From: Dyella telluris
GTDB lineage: Bacteria > Pseudomonadota > Gammaproteobacteria > Xanthomonadales > Rhodanobacteraceae
Direction: 5' to 3'
NCBI RefSeq assembly: GCF_014297575.1
Contig: NZ_CP060412.1
Span: forward strand, 248,001 to 312,000
Length of the DNA stretch: 64,000 nt
The notes beneath the pieces were generated by a model. It made no database searches. It was not told the origin of the DNA and saw nothing but the letters and a program-made list of their open reading frames with translations. Shown piece after piece: positions 18,513 through 27,377 of the stretch (its first letter is position 1; every line of letters begins with the position of its first letter). The position numbers and the translations under genes are program-made.

Positions 18513-19595
18513 ATGACCGATCCGTCTCCACCGCCGCCGTCACGCCAACCCTGGAGGTGGGCCGTGATTGGCCTTGCCGTCGCGGGGCTCGCCTTTGCAT
18601 TCGCCTGGGTGGCGGGATGGATCACGCCGCAGCGCCTGACCTCGCACCGCATCGTGGATGCGCTGCAGGGCAACACCGTCCACCCGGGTTTTCGACGCAA
18701 CCACGCCAAGGGCGTCTGCGTCGCCGGTTACTTTGAAAGCAATGGCGCCGGAGCCGCCTATTCCACGGCGAGCATCTTCGCGGCGGGACGCACGCCGTTC
18801 GTCGGTCGCTTCGCCCTGCCCGGCGGCAACCCCTATGCGCCGGACAGCAGTGTTCCCATCCGCAGCTTTGCCTTGCGCTTTTCGCTGCCGAATGGCGAAC
18901 AGTGGCGTACTGGCATGAACAGCATGCCGGTGTTTCCGGTGGGCACACCCCAGGCGTTCTACGATCAGGTGGTGGCGACCAGCCCCGACCCGGCCACCGG
19001 CAAACCCGATCCGAAACGCGTCGGCGCGTTTTTCGCCGCCCACCCCGAAGCAGGCCCTTTCCTCGCGTGGGTAAAGACGGCCAAACCGTCGGCGAGCTAC
19101 GTCACCGAAACCTATGAATCGATCAACGCGTTCTACTTCATCGACCCTACCGGCAAGCGCCACCCGGTCCGTTGGAAGGTGACACCGGAAGCGACTGACG
19201 ATGCAGGCACCAGCCCGCAGGCCGGCGATCCGGATTACCTCGCGCGCGACCTGCAGCAACGGCTGGCACAGGGGCCGCAGCGCTGGCACCTGCGCGTGAC
19301 GCTGGCGTCGCCCGGCGACCCCACCAATGACGCCACCAAGATGTGGCCGGCGGAGCGGCACGTCATCGACGTGGGCACGCTGGTGGTGGAAAGCGAACAA
19401 CCGCAGGACAGCGGCCCGTGCCGCGACGTGAACTACGACCCGACCATCCTGCCCGCGGGCATCCAGATCTCCGACGATCCATTGCTGCCGGCAAGATCCT
19501 CCGCGTATGCGGATTCGTATCTGCGCCGCACCAGCGAGGAGGCGCACATTCCCGGCGCTGCGCACGTCAAGACGCCTTCGGAGCAGCCGCAATGA
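18513..19595 (+). CDS. Membrane-anchored catalase-related peroxidase (SrpA-like)
   Basis: Haem protein of 360 residues with an N-terminal membrane anchor (about residues 14-35), so the catalase-fold part faces the periplasm. It is a short catalase core without the usual tetramerisation arms. Visible marks: distal-His region FRRNHAKGVC, the heme-pocket stretch IRSFALRFSLPNG, NSMPVFPV, and near the end RSSAYADSY, whose Tyr fits the proximal haem ligand (Rx3Y). Such minimal catalases act as organic-hydroperoxide peroxidases rather than catalases. The stop overlaps the cytochrome b561 start (ATGA), so the b561 is probably the electron donor for the peroxidase (inference). Confidence 0.88.
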   Translation: MTDPSPPPPSRQPWRWAVIGLAVAGLAFAFAWVAGWITPQRLTSHRIVDALQGNTVHPGFRRNHAKGVCVAGYFESNGAGAAYSTASIFAAGRTPFVGRFALPGGNPYAPDSSVPIRSFALRFSLPNGEQWRTGMNSMPVFPVGTPQAFYDQVVATSPDPATGKPDPKRVGAFFAAHPEAGPFLAWVKTAKPSASYVTETYESINAFYFIDPTGKRHPVRWKVTPEATDDAGTSPQAGDPDYLARDLQQRLAQGPQRWHLRVTLASPGDPTNDATKMWPAERHVIDVGTLVVESEQPQDSGPCRDVNYDPTILPAGIQISDDPLLPARSSAYADSYLRRTSEEAHIPGAAHVKTPSEQPQ

Positions 19596-20185
19596 GCACA
19601 CCCCATGCATTCCATCCACTGGCGCGCCTGCTGCACTGGCTGATGGCCGTGCTCATCCTCGCCATGCTATTCATCGGCGTGGGCATGGTCTCAACCGTGT
19701 CCGGCAAACATACGTGGCTGCTGGCCATCCACAAGCCGCTGGGCGCGACCATCTTCATCCTCGCGCTGATCCGCCTTGGCGTGCGCCTGCGGTTTCCCCC
19801 GCCGCCGCTGCCCGCCGACATGCCCCTGCTGATGCAGTTCGTGGCGAAGGCCTCACATTGGGTGCTTTACGGCTTGATGCTCTCCCTGCCGCTGGTTGGC
19901 TGGGCGATGTTGTCGGCTGGCGGTTATCCGATCTCGCTGGGCGGTTCCCTGCACCTCCCGCCGTTGCTGGCAGCAAATGGCGAGACGTTCGCCTGGCTGC
20001 GTGAAGCACACCGCTATCTGGCCTATCTGCTGTTCGTCACCGTGCTGGGCCACATGGGCGCTGCGCTTTTCCATGGCCTTATCCGCCGCGACGATGTGCT
20101 GCCCAGCATGACGTTTCCGTCGATGGCCCACCATGAAGCGGTGACTGTCGAGGCACCCGCAACGCAAGCGCCCCCACAGGCATAG
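19592..20185 (+). CDS. Cytochrome b561
   Basis: Di-haem membrane protein of 197 residues with four predicted helices. Candidate haem-ligand histidines are seen in each helix region: FHPLARLLHW, LAIHKPLG, KASHWVLYG and LGHMGAALFH. The start is fixed by the ATGA overlap with the peroxidase; an upstream in-frame start would run through that gene. It probably passes electrons from quinol to the periplasmic peroxidase domain of its partner. The Pro-rich tail has no obvious role. Confidence 0.9.
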   Translation: MSTPHAFHPLARLLHWLMAVLILAMLFIGVGMVSTVSGKHTWLLAIHKPLGATIFILALIRLGVRLRFPPPPLPADMPLLMQFVAKASHWVLYGLMLSLPLVGWAMLSAGGYPISLGGSLHLPPLLAANGETFAWLREAHRYLAYLLFVTVLGHMGAALFHGLIRRDDVLPSMTFPSMAHHEAVTVEAPATQAPPQA

Positions 20186-20198
20186 CCACCGGCCACAC

Positions 20199-20235
20199 GC
20201 CGGCATCGCGGTGCCATGGCACTTGCGATGCCGGC
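20199..20235. terminator. Stem-loop between cytochrome b561 and TetR genes
   Basis: An 11-bp perfect stem (GCCGGCATCGC with its complement) encloses a nested GTGCC-AT-GGCAC hairpin. No T tract follows, so it may end transcription weakly or be an RNA-processing structure. Confidence 0.4.
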
Positions 20236-20243
20236 TGTCAATA

Positions 20244-20261
20244 GTATGATTGGCGTCATAC
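20244..20261. promoter_or_regulatory. Inverted repeat, probable TetR operator
   Basis: GTATGA-N6-TCATAC lies 18 bases before the tetR ATG, within the expected promoter. Symmetry and position fit autorepression by the TetR-family protein. Confidence 0.6.
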
Positions 20262-20279
20262 CAGTTGAGCGGAGCCGCC

Positions 20280-20873
20280 ATGCGGTACGACGCCGAACAC
20301 AAACAGAAAACCCGCAGCAAGGTGCTGGAAGTGGCCGCCAAGGCCATTCGCCAGGACGGCCCCGACCGCATCGGCGTGGCCAGCGTGATGGCCGAGGCCG
20401 GTCTTACCCACGGCGGTTTCTACGCCCACTTCAAGTCCAAGGACGAACTGGTGGCCGCCGCGATCGGACAGTTGTTCGAGGAGTCGCGCGCACGGCTGCA
20501 GCGTGAAACCGAAGGCCGCGAGCCTGCGCAGGGTTTGGCCGCCTATATCGATTTCTATCTTTCGACGACACATCGCGACACCCGTGGCGCCGGCTGCCCG
20601 ATGGCGGCGCTGGCTTCCGACCTGCCGCGGCTGCCCGAGGCCACGCGCCTGCTTTTCGCCGAAGGCGCGCGCCGGCTCACCGAGGCACTGGCGGAAAAGA
20701 TGACGGCCATGGGCTATCCCGATCCGCAGTCACTGGCACGCTCTACGGTGTCGGAGCTGGTTGGCGCCCTTTCGCTGGCTCGCGTGGAAACCGACCCGCA
20801 GCGATCCGACGCCATCCTCGCTGACTCCCGCCATCGGCTCAAACAGCGACTGGGGCTGGAAGCGGCGGCGTAG
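20280..20873 (+). CDS. TetR/AcrR-family regulator
   Basis: Regulator of 197 residues. ATG at 20280 with GAGCGGAG before it is preferred over an upstream TTG. The N-terminal helix-turn-helix (about 10-55) contains VASVMAEAGLTHGGFYAHFKSK, split here around LTHGGFYAHF, the recognition helix common in TetR proteins of this subgroup; the rest is a helical ligand domain with GCPMAALASDL, typical of TetR regulators of redox or quinone-responsive exporters. No exporter is divergent; the target may be its own gene or the peroxidase/b561 pair upstream. Confidence 0.9.
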   Translation: MRYDAEHKQKTRSKVLEVAAKAIRQDGPDRIGVASVMAEAGLTHGGFYAHFKSKDELVAAAIGQLFEESRARLQRETEGREPAQGLAAYIDFYLSTTHRDTRGAGCPMAALASDLPRLPEATRLLFAEGARRLTEALAEKMTAMGYPDPQSLARSTVSELVGALSLARVETDPQRSDAILADSRHRLKQRLGLEAAA

Positions 20874-21197
20874 GCATGATCTTCACGATCGGCCAGGGCG
20901 CAATCCGAAAACAACGGCATGAAACGTTGGACCTGTCAGCTCCCCTCGGCGCACCAAGCGTTGCCCATGGGCCGCAGGTTCGCTTTCGACCCATGGCTGA
21001 CATGGGAAGTACGGCACGCCATCCGTAGCCCGGATGAAGCGCAGCGGGAATCCGGGATCGCCGCGCCCACGCAGACATGACATGCACCGGATGGGTGGAT
21101 CCCGGATTCCGCCGCTGGCTCCATCCGGGCTACATTCGACTCAAGGCGAACCTTTCAGAATCAGGTCGGGGCTGCAAGTCCACATCAGGGAGAAGAA
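20874..21197. other. Intergenic region with a REP-like element, no gene
   Basis: No credible coding frame. It carries the inverted repeat at 21025-21133. A minus-strand peptide MSAMGRKRTCG can be translated, but similar spurious peptides are common in dispersed proteobacterial repeats. Confidence 0.6.
21025..21133. repeat. REP-like inverted repeat (GTAGCCCGGAT type)
   Basis: Arms of about 35 bases at 21025-21059 and 21099-21133 differ by one indel and few mismatches; both begin GTAGCCCGGATG and end GAATCCGGGATC when read in the same direction. The spacer is about 39 bases. Such elements are dispersed in many gammaproteobacterial genomes and can be mobilised in trans by RAYT-type transposases, none of which is in this window. 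Confidence 0.75.
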
Positions 21198-22667
21198 GTG
21201 GTAGGACTAACCGTCAGTCGCCGCTATGCCCGCATGATCGCGCTTGCATCTGTTGCAGCATTCGGCTCGTTTCACTCACTGCCCATGCGCGCTCACTCGC
21301 CGGACCTGATTCTTCGAACGATTTCGGAGAACCGCGTGACCCCGCCCGCCCGGGGATACTGGGACCTGCCAAGTTATGGCATGGCTTTTGATGTCAAGCC
21401 GTCATCCGTGGATGTCTATGATCACGCGGGTGGTCTGTGCTGGCGCGACACCGAGTATTCCGGGATGCAAGCGGCTACTGAACTTATTCCCTTCTTCACG
21501 ACGAGCGCATCCGGTTCGCTGACATCCTTTGCTTCGTCCCCGGACGGAACGCGATATCAGCCCCATCGGATGGCCGGGATGCCCATCGCGTGCACCGGGA
21601 CAATGGATCGAACGAATCCCGAGTACATCTTTGACGCGGTATCCGCGTCACTCACCGAGTTCTACCCGTTTGCGCGGGAACACCATGTCAACTGGTCAGA
21701 GCGCGCGACCCGCCTAAGGCCTCGCATCCTCCAGGCCAGAACCGAGCAAGACCTGCTCGCCGTTCTTTCTGCGCTGTTCCAGAACGTGGAAGATCCTCAT
21801 ACCAGCATTTCGGGACAGATCAACGGAAAACCCTTCCGGCTGCGCAGCTTTCGCGGTGACGACTTTCGAGCGCTCAACCAGAAGTTCTCCCTCCAACGTC
21901 AATACAACAATTTCCTGAGTTGGGTGATCGACAGCTGGATGCCTGGCGAACGAAGGCAGGCGGCCGCAACGCTCCTGCCAGGCACGCATCGCCAGGCACT
22001 TGGAAGCGCGCTCGTATGGGGAAAGTTGACGGGAAACGTCGGGTACCTGGCCATCAACGAGATGACAGGTCTCGGTGCCGATACGGATATCGAGGGCGAA
22101 CGTACTCGCCTGCGCCCGGCGCTGGATCTTGCCCTGACCGACCTGAAAGACACGAGCGCACTGGTTCTCGACATCTCGCACAACCTGGGCGGCGATGACG
22201 AGGTGTCGGCGGACATTGCCGCCCGTTTTGCCGACAAGGTTCGGCCGGCCTATAGCAAGCAAGCCTTCCATGGCGGCCAGGTGCAGCGATTCGACATCGT
22301 TCCCCATGACGGCGTTTGTTATCGAAAGCCGGTCTACATGCTCACCAGCGAACTCACCGCCAGCGCAGCCGAAGTCTTCGCCTTGAGGATGCGCCAGCTC
22401 CCGAATGTGATTCAGGTCGGCGAGCCCACTCAGGGGATCTTCTCCGATGCCACTGAAAAGGGCCTCCCCAACGGTTGGATCCTGTCCATGTCCACGGAGA
22501 TCTACCGTGGGCCCGGGGGGCAAACCTATGAAGGGCTCGGGCTTCCCCCTCGGATCCACTTTCAGGTCATTGGCTTGAAGCCCTCGACAGGCGATTATGG
22601 AGATGCCATCCGCAAGGCCGGTGCTCTTGCAGCAGGTGAGTACGGGGCGGGCCCTGCAGGCAGGTAA
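21198..22667 (+). CDS. S41-family peptidase
   Basis: Probably exported serine peptidase of 489 residues; residues about 8-31 form a hydrophobic signal-like segment. The C-terminal half (about 270-480) is a tail-specific/C-terminal processing peptidase fold: GNVGYLAINEM, ALVLDISHNLGGDDE, then TSELTASAAEVFAL with the nucleophile Ser in TASAAE, and GEPTQGIFSD. No PDZ domain is obvious, as in tricorn-core-like S41 members. The GTG start has GGGAGAAG upstream. Codon use looks less GC-rich than the neighbours, together with the following channel gene, suggesting separate acquisition (inference). Confidence 0.75.
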   Translation: MVGLTVSRRYARMIALASVAAFGSFHSLPMRAHSPDLILRTISENRVTPPARGYWDLPSYGMAFDVKPSSVDVYDHAGGLCWRDTEYSGMQAATELIPFFTTSASGSLTSFASSPDGTRYQPHRMAGMPIACTGTMDRTNPEYIFDAVSASLTEFYPFAREHHVNWSERATRLRPRILQARTEQDLLAVLSALFQNVEDPHTSISGQINGKPFRLRSFRGDDFRALNQKFSLQRQYNNFLSWVIDSWMPGERRQAAATLLPGTHRQALGSALVWGKLTGNVGYLAINEMTGLGADTDIEGERTRLRPALDLALTDLKDTSALVLDISHNLGGDDEVSADIAARFADKVRPAYSKQAFHGGQVQRFDIVPHDGVCYRKPVYMLTSELTASAAEVFALRMRQLPNVIQVGEPTQGIFSDATEKGLPNGWILSMSTEIYRGPGGQTYEGLGLPPRIHFQVIGLKPSTGDYGDAIRKAGALAAGEYGAGPAGR

Positions 22668-22858
22668 GGGATTTGTCCGCGCAGGCGCGGTACGGGATGT
22701 CCGCCTTCGGCCCAGGCTGGACGCATGGCAGAAGGGTGGTGTCCGGCCGCACGAGGTCCAAGGCAATCCTGTACCACGAGCCGTTATTCGGCCAGCAAGA
22801 GCGTCAAGAGAAATTCCAGGTTCTCTGAGGAAATCCTTCCACCGTACTGGAGTGCCCA

Positions 22859-23188
22859 ATGCGATCTTCGACTTCTATCAGGCGTGATTTCGCCCTGGAG
22901 CTATGGGTCGGATTGAAGATTATTTGGCCTGTCCTGTCAGCACTGCTGCTGTTCGTCGCCATCGTTGGGCTTGTCATCGCACACCTGGAGGGGTGGTCCG
23001 CCGGCGATGGCCTCTACTTCTCTTTTGTTACGGGGTTGACCATCGGATATGGCGACATGGTGCCCAAGCGCGCTTTGTCCCGGCTGCTTGCGATCGCCAT
23101 CGGATCCGTTGGCGTCGTGCTGACCGGGTTGATCGTTTCAGTTGGCGTGGCGGCGTTCCAAAGGGCAAGGAACAAAGATGACCCCTGA
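22859..23188 (+). CDS. Small two-helix potassium channel
   Basis: Integral inner-membrane protein of 109 residues. Two hydrophobic helices (about 20-43 and 76-100) flank a pore loop with the selectivity filter TIGYGD, the hallmark of K+ channels of the Ion_trans_2 type. There is no RCK or other regulatory domain, so it would work as a plain tetrameric pore. It lies 190 bases after the S41 peptidase, in the same less GC-rich patch. Confidence 0.85.
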   Translation: MRSSTSIRRDFALELWVGLKIIWPVLSALLLFVAIVGLVIAHLEGWSAGDGLYFSFVTGLTIGYGDMVPKRALSRLLAIAIGSVGVVLTGLIVSVGVAAFQRARNKDDP

Positions 23189-23621
23189 TAGGGGCATTGA
23201 ATGGCTGGCGCATGATGGGCATGTCTCCGGTCGACTTTCCCAGGGCGACTGAGGGCGTGCCGCAGGAGAAAGTCGGCTTCAACCGCTGCCACCCCGCCTG
23301 CTGTTTTGCCCGCGCCAGACATGTTCACCGCCTGTGCGCCCTCCAATAGCTGGCGACGAGGATGTCCTTCATGCCCTGCGGCCAACGGAATCAGTGATAA
23401 GTAAATCTACTTATTGCAGGTGATGCACAGCGCAGAGTTCGCGCCTGGACGAATGCGTGCCGCAAGGAAGGCGCCAAACACGCCGTTCCTTTCTCGCAGA
23501 AAACACATGGGCTGGCTGAACATCACGACGCCGCGTCGTCCGGGGAGCGTCGGCAGGGGCCACCAGACACACAGGCTTGTCGCTCGCGCATCTCTCACTG
23601 CCATCAGCAAGGAGATCATCG
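23189..23621. other. Intergenic region, no gene seen
   Basis: About 430 bases without a convincing coding frame. It holds an 18-bp AT-rich palindrome at 23397-23414 and the ribosome site of the next gene (AAGGAG, 23609-23614). Confidence 0.5.
23397..23414. promoter_or_regulatory. AT-rich palindrome ATAAGTA-N4-TACTTAT
   Basis: Seven-base perfect arms around AATC, about 210 bases before the AI-2E permease start. It stands out from GC-rich surroundings and could be an operator; the regulator is unknown. Confidence 0.35.
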
Positions 23622-24728
23622 ATGCTGTCTACGCCGATTTCCGAGAAAGCCCTGTCCCGCGGCATGCTCGACGTCCTGATACGGGCTGGCCTTATCGCGA
23701 TTCTCACGCTGTTCTGCTTTCGCATTTTCTATCCATTCGGAAGCTTGATGGTGTGGTCGCTGATACTCGCGATCACGCTTTATCCGTTGCACCTCCGGCT
23801 GCGAAAAAAACTTGGCAACAAGGATGGACTGACGGCCACGGTCATCGTGCTTATCGCGCTGATCATCATCGCCGTGCCCACCTACCTGCTGGGCCTGGCG
23901 CTGGTGGAATCGGTGGAGCATGGCGTTGACATGGTGCACAGCGGCAGCATGCACATTCCGCCGCCGTCCGATTCGGTAGCCAACTGGCCACTGGTGGGCG
24001 GCAAGGTCTATGCGTTCTGGTCGCAGGCCTCCACCGATCTGACCGGCCTGCTGCAGAAGTTCACGCCGCAATTGAAGGGTTTGGGTGCAGACCTGCTTGG
24101 CGTCGCCACCGGCGTGGGCATGGGGCTGATGATCTTCATCTTTGCCCTGATCATTTCCGGAATCTTCATGGCCTACGGCGAAGAATCCAAGCAAAGCGCC
24201 ATCCAGATTGCCTCGCGCATCTTTGGCCAGGAAACGGCTCCGAAAATCACCGACCTGTGCTCCGCGACGATACGCGCGGTGGCGCAGGGCGTCGTCGGCA
24301 TCGCCTTCATCCAGATGCTGCTGGTCGGCGTCGCCTTCGTGCTCAAGGGCGTTCCCGGTGCAGGCCTGCTGGCACTGGCGGTGCTGCTGCTGGGCATCAT
24401 GCAGCTGCCGGCCACGTTGATCACCGTGCCGGTGATCATCTTCGTGTTCGCCAAGGAGGGCTTCACCGCAGGCACGATCGTGTTCGCCGTCTACGTGTTC
24501 ATCGCGGGCCTTGCAGACAACGTACTCAAGCCCTTGCTGCTGGGACGCGGAGTCGATGTGCCGATGCCGGTGGTGTTGATTGGCGCGCTCGGCGGCATGG
24601 TGACGGGAGGCGTCATCGGCCTGTTCATCGGTCCGGTGGTGCTCGCCGTGGGCTATCAACTGTTCTGGCGCTGGGTGGAGGACCAACCACAGGCCGTCGA
24701 ACCACCTGCCCCGCTTGAGAAGCCCTGA
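23622..24728 (+). CDS. AI-2E family transporter
   Basis: Inner-membrane permease of 368 residues. ATG at 23622 with AAGGAG eight bases upstream is preferred over an upstream TTG. About seven to eight membrane segments: two near the N-terminus, a soluble stretch (about 90-150), then a hydrophobic C-terminal half with the family's conserved VPAGLLALAV-like and DNVLKPLLLG stretches followed by PMPVVLIGALGGM. The family includes AI-2 exporters and Na+/H+ antiporters, so the substrate is uncertain. A stem-loop (24741-24764) without T tract follows. Confidence 0.88.
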   Translation: MLSTPISEKALSRGMLDVLIRAGLIAILTLFCFRIFYPFGSLMVWSLILAITLYPLHLRLRKKLGNKDGLTATVIVLIALIIIAVPTYLLGLALVESVEHGVDMVHSGSMHIPPPSDSVANWPLVGGKVYAFWSQASTDLTGLLQKFTPQLKGLGADLLGVATGVGMGLMIFIFALIISGIFMAYGEESKQSAIQIASRIFGQETAPKITDLCSATIRAVAQGVVGIAFIQMLLVGVAFVLKGVPGAGLLALAVLLLGIMQLPATLITVPVIIFVFAKEGFTAGTIVFAVYVFIAGLADNVLKPLLLGRGVDVPMPVVLIGALGGMVTGGVIGLFIGPVVLAVGYQLFWRWVEDQPQAVEPPAPLEKP

Positions 24729-24740
24729 CCTTGGCGGATG

Positions 24741-24764
24741 ACCCGCGAGTCGAACCTCGCGGGT
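24741..24764. terminator. Stem-loop after the AI-2E gene
   Basis: ACCCGCGAG and CTCGCGGGT form a 9-bp stem with a six-base loop. No T tract follows, and the next gene is convergent, so it may act as a weak barrier. Confidence 0.4.
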
Positions 24765-24832
24765 TCAGGCCTTCTGCTGCCCTGAGGCACCCGTGCAGGC
24801 CTGCCCTGAACTTGCACTACCTCGCCCGCCGT

Positions 24833-25369
24833 TCAACGCGTTCGGGCACGCATGGCACGGGTACGTGCCGCGCGCGTCGCACCGGCCACCCGTGACGATG
24901 CGCGCGTCCTTGCCGCCTTCTTCGCCGCCGCCTTGCGCTCGGCCGGCCCTTTCGTGCGGGCAGCCTTGCGGGCAGATTCCGAGCGTTCGGCCGGCGTGCG
25001 TTCCGCGGCACTCACTTTTGCGTGGCGAGACAGCGCTGACGACGATGCCGCAGCAGTGCCTTCGCGCTTCAGTGCCGCCGTGGTGGCGCGACTGCGCTTG
25101 GCCGTCGTGGCCTTGCTCGCCGAGGTTTTCTTCGCCACCGGCTTCTTGCGGATGCTTTTGCCGCTCTGCGCCTTGGCCGGCACGTCGATGCCGGCACGCC
25201 GGGCTTCGGAAAGCCCGATGGCGATGGCCTGCCTGGTCGAGCGCGCGCCGTGCTTGCCTTCCCGGATGTGCTCGATTTCCTCGCGCACGAACTCGCCGGC
25301 CTGCGTACTGGCCGACTTGCCTTCGCGTTTGTCCTTGCGGGCGCGTGCCACGGCTCGTTCTGTAGGCAT
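24833..25369 (-). CDS. Basic histone-like protein (DUF6496-type N-terminus)
   Basis: Protein of 178 residues in two parts. Residues 1-62 (KREGKSASTQAGEF, EEIEHIREGKHGARS, AIAIGLSEARRAG) match a conserved small domain found in many proteobacteria (DUF6496 as I recall it). The remainder is a low-complexity Lys/Arg/Ala tail resembling histone H1-like proteins and probably binds DNA or RNA. ATG at 25369 starts the conserved domain with GGAG before it; an upstream start would add 29 unrelated residues. Function is unknown; nucleoid binding in stationary phase is a guess. Confidence 0.75.
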   Translation of the reverse strand: MPTERAVARARKDKREGKSASTQAGEFVREEIEHIREGKHGARSTRQAIAIGLSEARRAGIDVPAKAQSGKSIRKKPVAKKTSASKATTAKRSRATTAALKREGTAAASSSALSRHAKVSAAERTPAERSESARKAARTKGPAERKAAAKKAARTRASSRVAGATRAARTRAMRARTR

Positions 25370-25517
25370 CTCGCTGCTCCGTTGGAGTGAAGGGTCATGC
25401 TGCCGTGACCGGCGTGAACGCGGCCACAAATAAACCTCAAGCCTTCGGGTGGGCATTCATGCTCGTGGCACGGCGTGTGCGACACCCCACCTTGCCTCGC
25501 CCGCCTTTACCGGCGCG

Positions 25518-27377
25518 TTAGGCCAGCGCGCTGTCCTCGGCGGCATCTTCCGCCGCCACGAATCCGCCGGTCTGGCGCTTCCACAACCGGGCGTACAAGC
25601 CGTCCCGCGCAATCAGCTCCGCATGCGTGCCGGTTTCCACGATCTGTCCCTTGTCCATCACCACCAGGCGGTCCATGCGCGCAATGGTGGAAAGGCGATG
25701 CGCAATGGCAATCACCGTTTTGCCGCGCATCAGCACTTCCAGGCTGTCCTGGATGGCCGCCTCGGCGTCCGAGTCCAGCGCGGAGGTGGCTTCGTCCAGG
25801 ATCAGGATAGGCGCGTCCTTCAGCAGCACGCGTGCAATGGCAATGCGCTGCCGCTGGCCGCCGCTGAGCTTCACGCCGCGCTCGCCGACGTGGGCGTCAT
25901 AACCCACGCGCCCTTCCCCATCCACCAGCTGCGGGATGAATTCTTCGGCGCGCGCCTTGCGCACGGCCTCGATCACCTGCGCCTCGCTGGCGTCCGGGCG
26001 GCCATACAGCAGGTTGTCCCGGATGGAGCGGTGCAGCAGCGAGGTATCCTGAGTCACCACGCCAATCTGCGCGCGCAGGCTTTCCTGCGCCACCGACGCA
26101 ATGTCCTGGCCGTCGATGGCAATGCGCCCGCCTTCCAGGTCGTACAGCCGCAGCAGCACGTTCACCAGCGTCGACTTGCCTGCGCCGGAGGGGCCGACCA
26201 GGCCGATCTTCTCGCCGCCACGCACGTCCAGGTCGAGGCCGGAGATGACCCCGCCCTGCTTGCCGTAATGGAAGTGGATGTCCTCGAAGCGCACGCCACC
26301 CTCGGTGACTTCCAGCGGCATGGCGCCTTCGCGGTCCTGTACGGTACGCGGCCTGGCGATGGTCTCGATGCCGTCCTGCACGGTACCGACGTTTTCGAAG
26401 ATGCCGTTGATCACCCACATGATCCAGCCCGACATATTGTTGATTCTGATCACGAGACCCGTGCTCAGCGCGATGGCGCCCACCGTGACCTTGCCCTGGC
26501 TCCACAGCCACAGCGCCAGCGCCGAGGTGCCGACAATCAGGAAACCGTTGAGCGTGGTGATGGTGGCGTCCATCGCCGTGGTCAGGCGCGTCATGGCACG
26601 CATGCGCTTGATCTGCTCGCCCATGGCATCGGCCACGTAGGCCTCTTCGCGCTGCGTATGCGCGAACAGCTTGAGCGTGAGGATGTTGCTGTAGCCATCC
26701 ACGATGCGGCCCATCAGGCGCGAGCGTGCCTCGGACTGGCGCCACGAACGCTCCTTGGTGCGCGGCACGAAGTAACGCAGGGTGGCCACGTAAGCCACCA
26801 GCCACACGATCAGCGGCACGGCCAGCCAGTAGTCCGCCCGGGCGAACATCACGATGGCGCTGCCGGTGTAGATCGCCACGTACCAGATGGCATCCACGAT
26901 CTGCACCGCCGATTCGCGCAGCGCGCCGGAGGTCTGCATGATGCGGTTGGCGATGCGGCCGGCGTAATCGTTCTGGAAGAAACCCAGGCTCTGGCGGATC
27001 ACATAGCGATGGTTCTGCCAGCGGATACGGTTGGTGAGATTGGGCACGATGGCCTGGTTCACCAACAGATCGTGCAGGCCGATCAGCACCGGGCGGGCGA
27101 TCAGCGCCACAAAGCCCATCCACAGCAGTTCGTTGCCGTGCAGGCGGAAGAAATCCGCCACGGGCGCGCCTTTGGCCAGATCCACGATGCGCCCGATGAA
27201 GCCGAACAGCGACACCTCCACCAGCGCCACGCCAAAGCCCACCACCAGCGCAGCGGCGAACACCGGCCACACCTGGCGCAGGTAGAACACATAGAACCGC
27301 CACACCGTGGACGGCGGCATGCCGTCGACGGGCTCCTTGAACGCGTCGATCAGCGATTCGAACCAGCGGAACAGCAT
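25518..27377 (-). CDS. ABC exporter, fused permease and ATPase
   Basis: Half-transporter of 619 residues, active as a dimer in the inner membrane. Six predicted helices span about 30-330, followed by the ATPase (about 355-600) with Walker A GPSGAGKST, Q-loop, signature LSGGQRQR, Walker B ILILDEATSALD and switch His in AHRLST; all motifs are intact. The length and architecture match multidrug/lipid exporters of the MsbA type, with an unusually long N-terminal region before helix 1. Substrate cannot be inferred. It is divergent from the PadR regulator across a 398-base repeat-bearing gap. Confidence 0.9.
   Translation of the reverse strand: MLFRWFESLIDAFKEPVDGMPPSTVWRFYVFYLRQVWPVFAAALVVGFGVALVEVSLFGFIGRIVDLAKGAPVADFFRLHGNELLWMGFVALIARPVLIGLHDLLVNQAIVPNLTNRIRWQNHRYVIRQSLGFFQNDYAGRIANRIMQTSGALRESAVQIVDAIWYVAIYTGSAIVMFARADYWLAVPLIVWLVAYVATLRYFVPRTKERSWRQSEARSRLMGRIVDGYSNILTLKLFAHTQREEAYVADAMGEQIKRMRAMTRLTTAMDATITTLNGFLIVGTSALALWLWSQGKVTVGAIALSTGLVIRINNMSGWIMWVINGIFENVGTVQDGIETIARPRTVQDREGAMPLEVTEGGVRFEDIHFHYGKQGGVISGLDLDVRGGEKIGLVGPSGAGKSTLVNVLLRLYDLEGGRIAIDGQDIASVAQESLRAQIGVVTQDTSLLHRSIRDNLLYGRPDASEAQVIEAVRKARAEEFIPQLVDGEGRVGYDAHVGERGVKLSGGQRQRIAIARVLLKDAPILILDEATSALDSDAEAAIQDSLEVLMRGKTVIAIAHRLSTIARMDRLVVMDKGQIVETGTHAELIARDGLYARLWKRQTGGFVAAEDAAEDSALA

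Noticed and set aside
20880..21090. Small minus-strand peptide MSAMGRKRTCG
   Set aside because: Looks like the usual spurious translation of a dispersed repeat; no ribosome site and overlapping REP-like element.
24741..24764. tRNA-like GGGTTC after a GTCGAACC loop
   Set aside because: The surrounding sequence does not fold into a cloverleaf; it is a simple hairpin.
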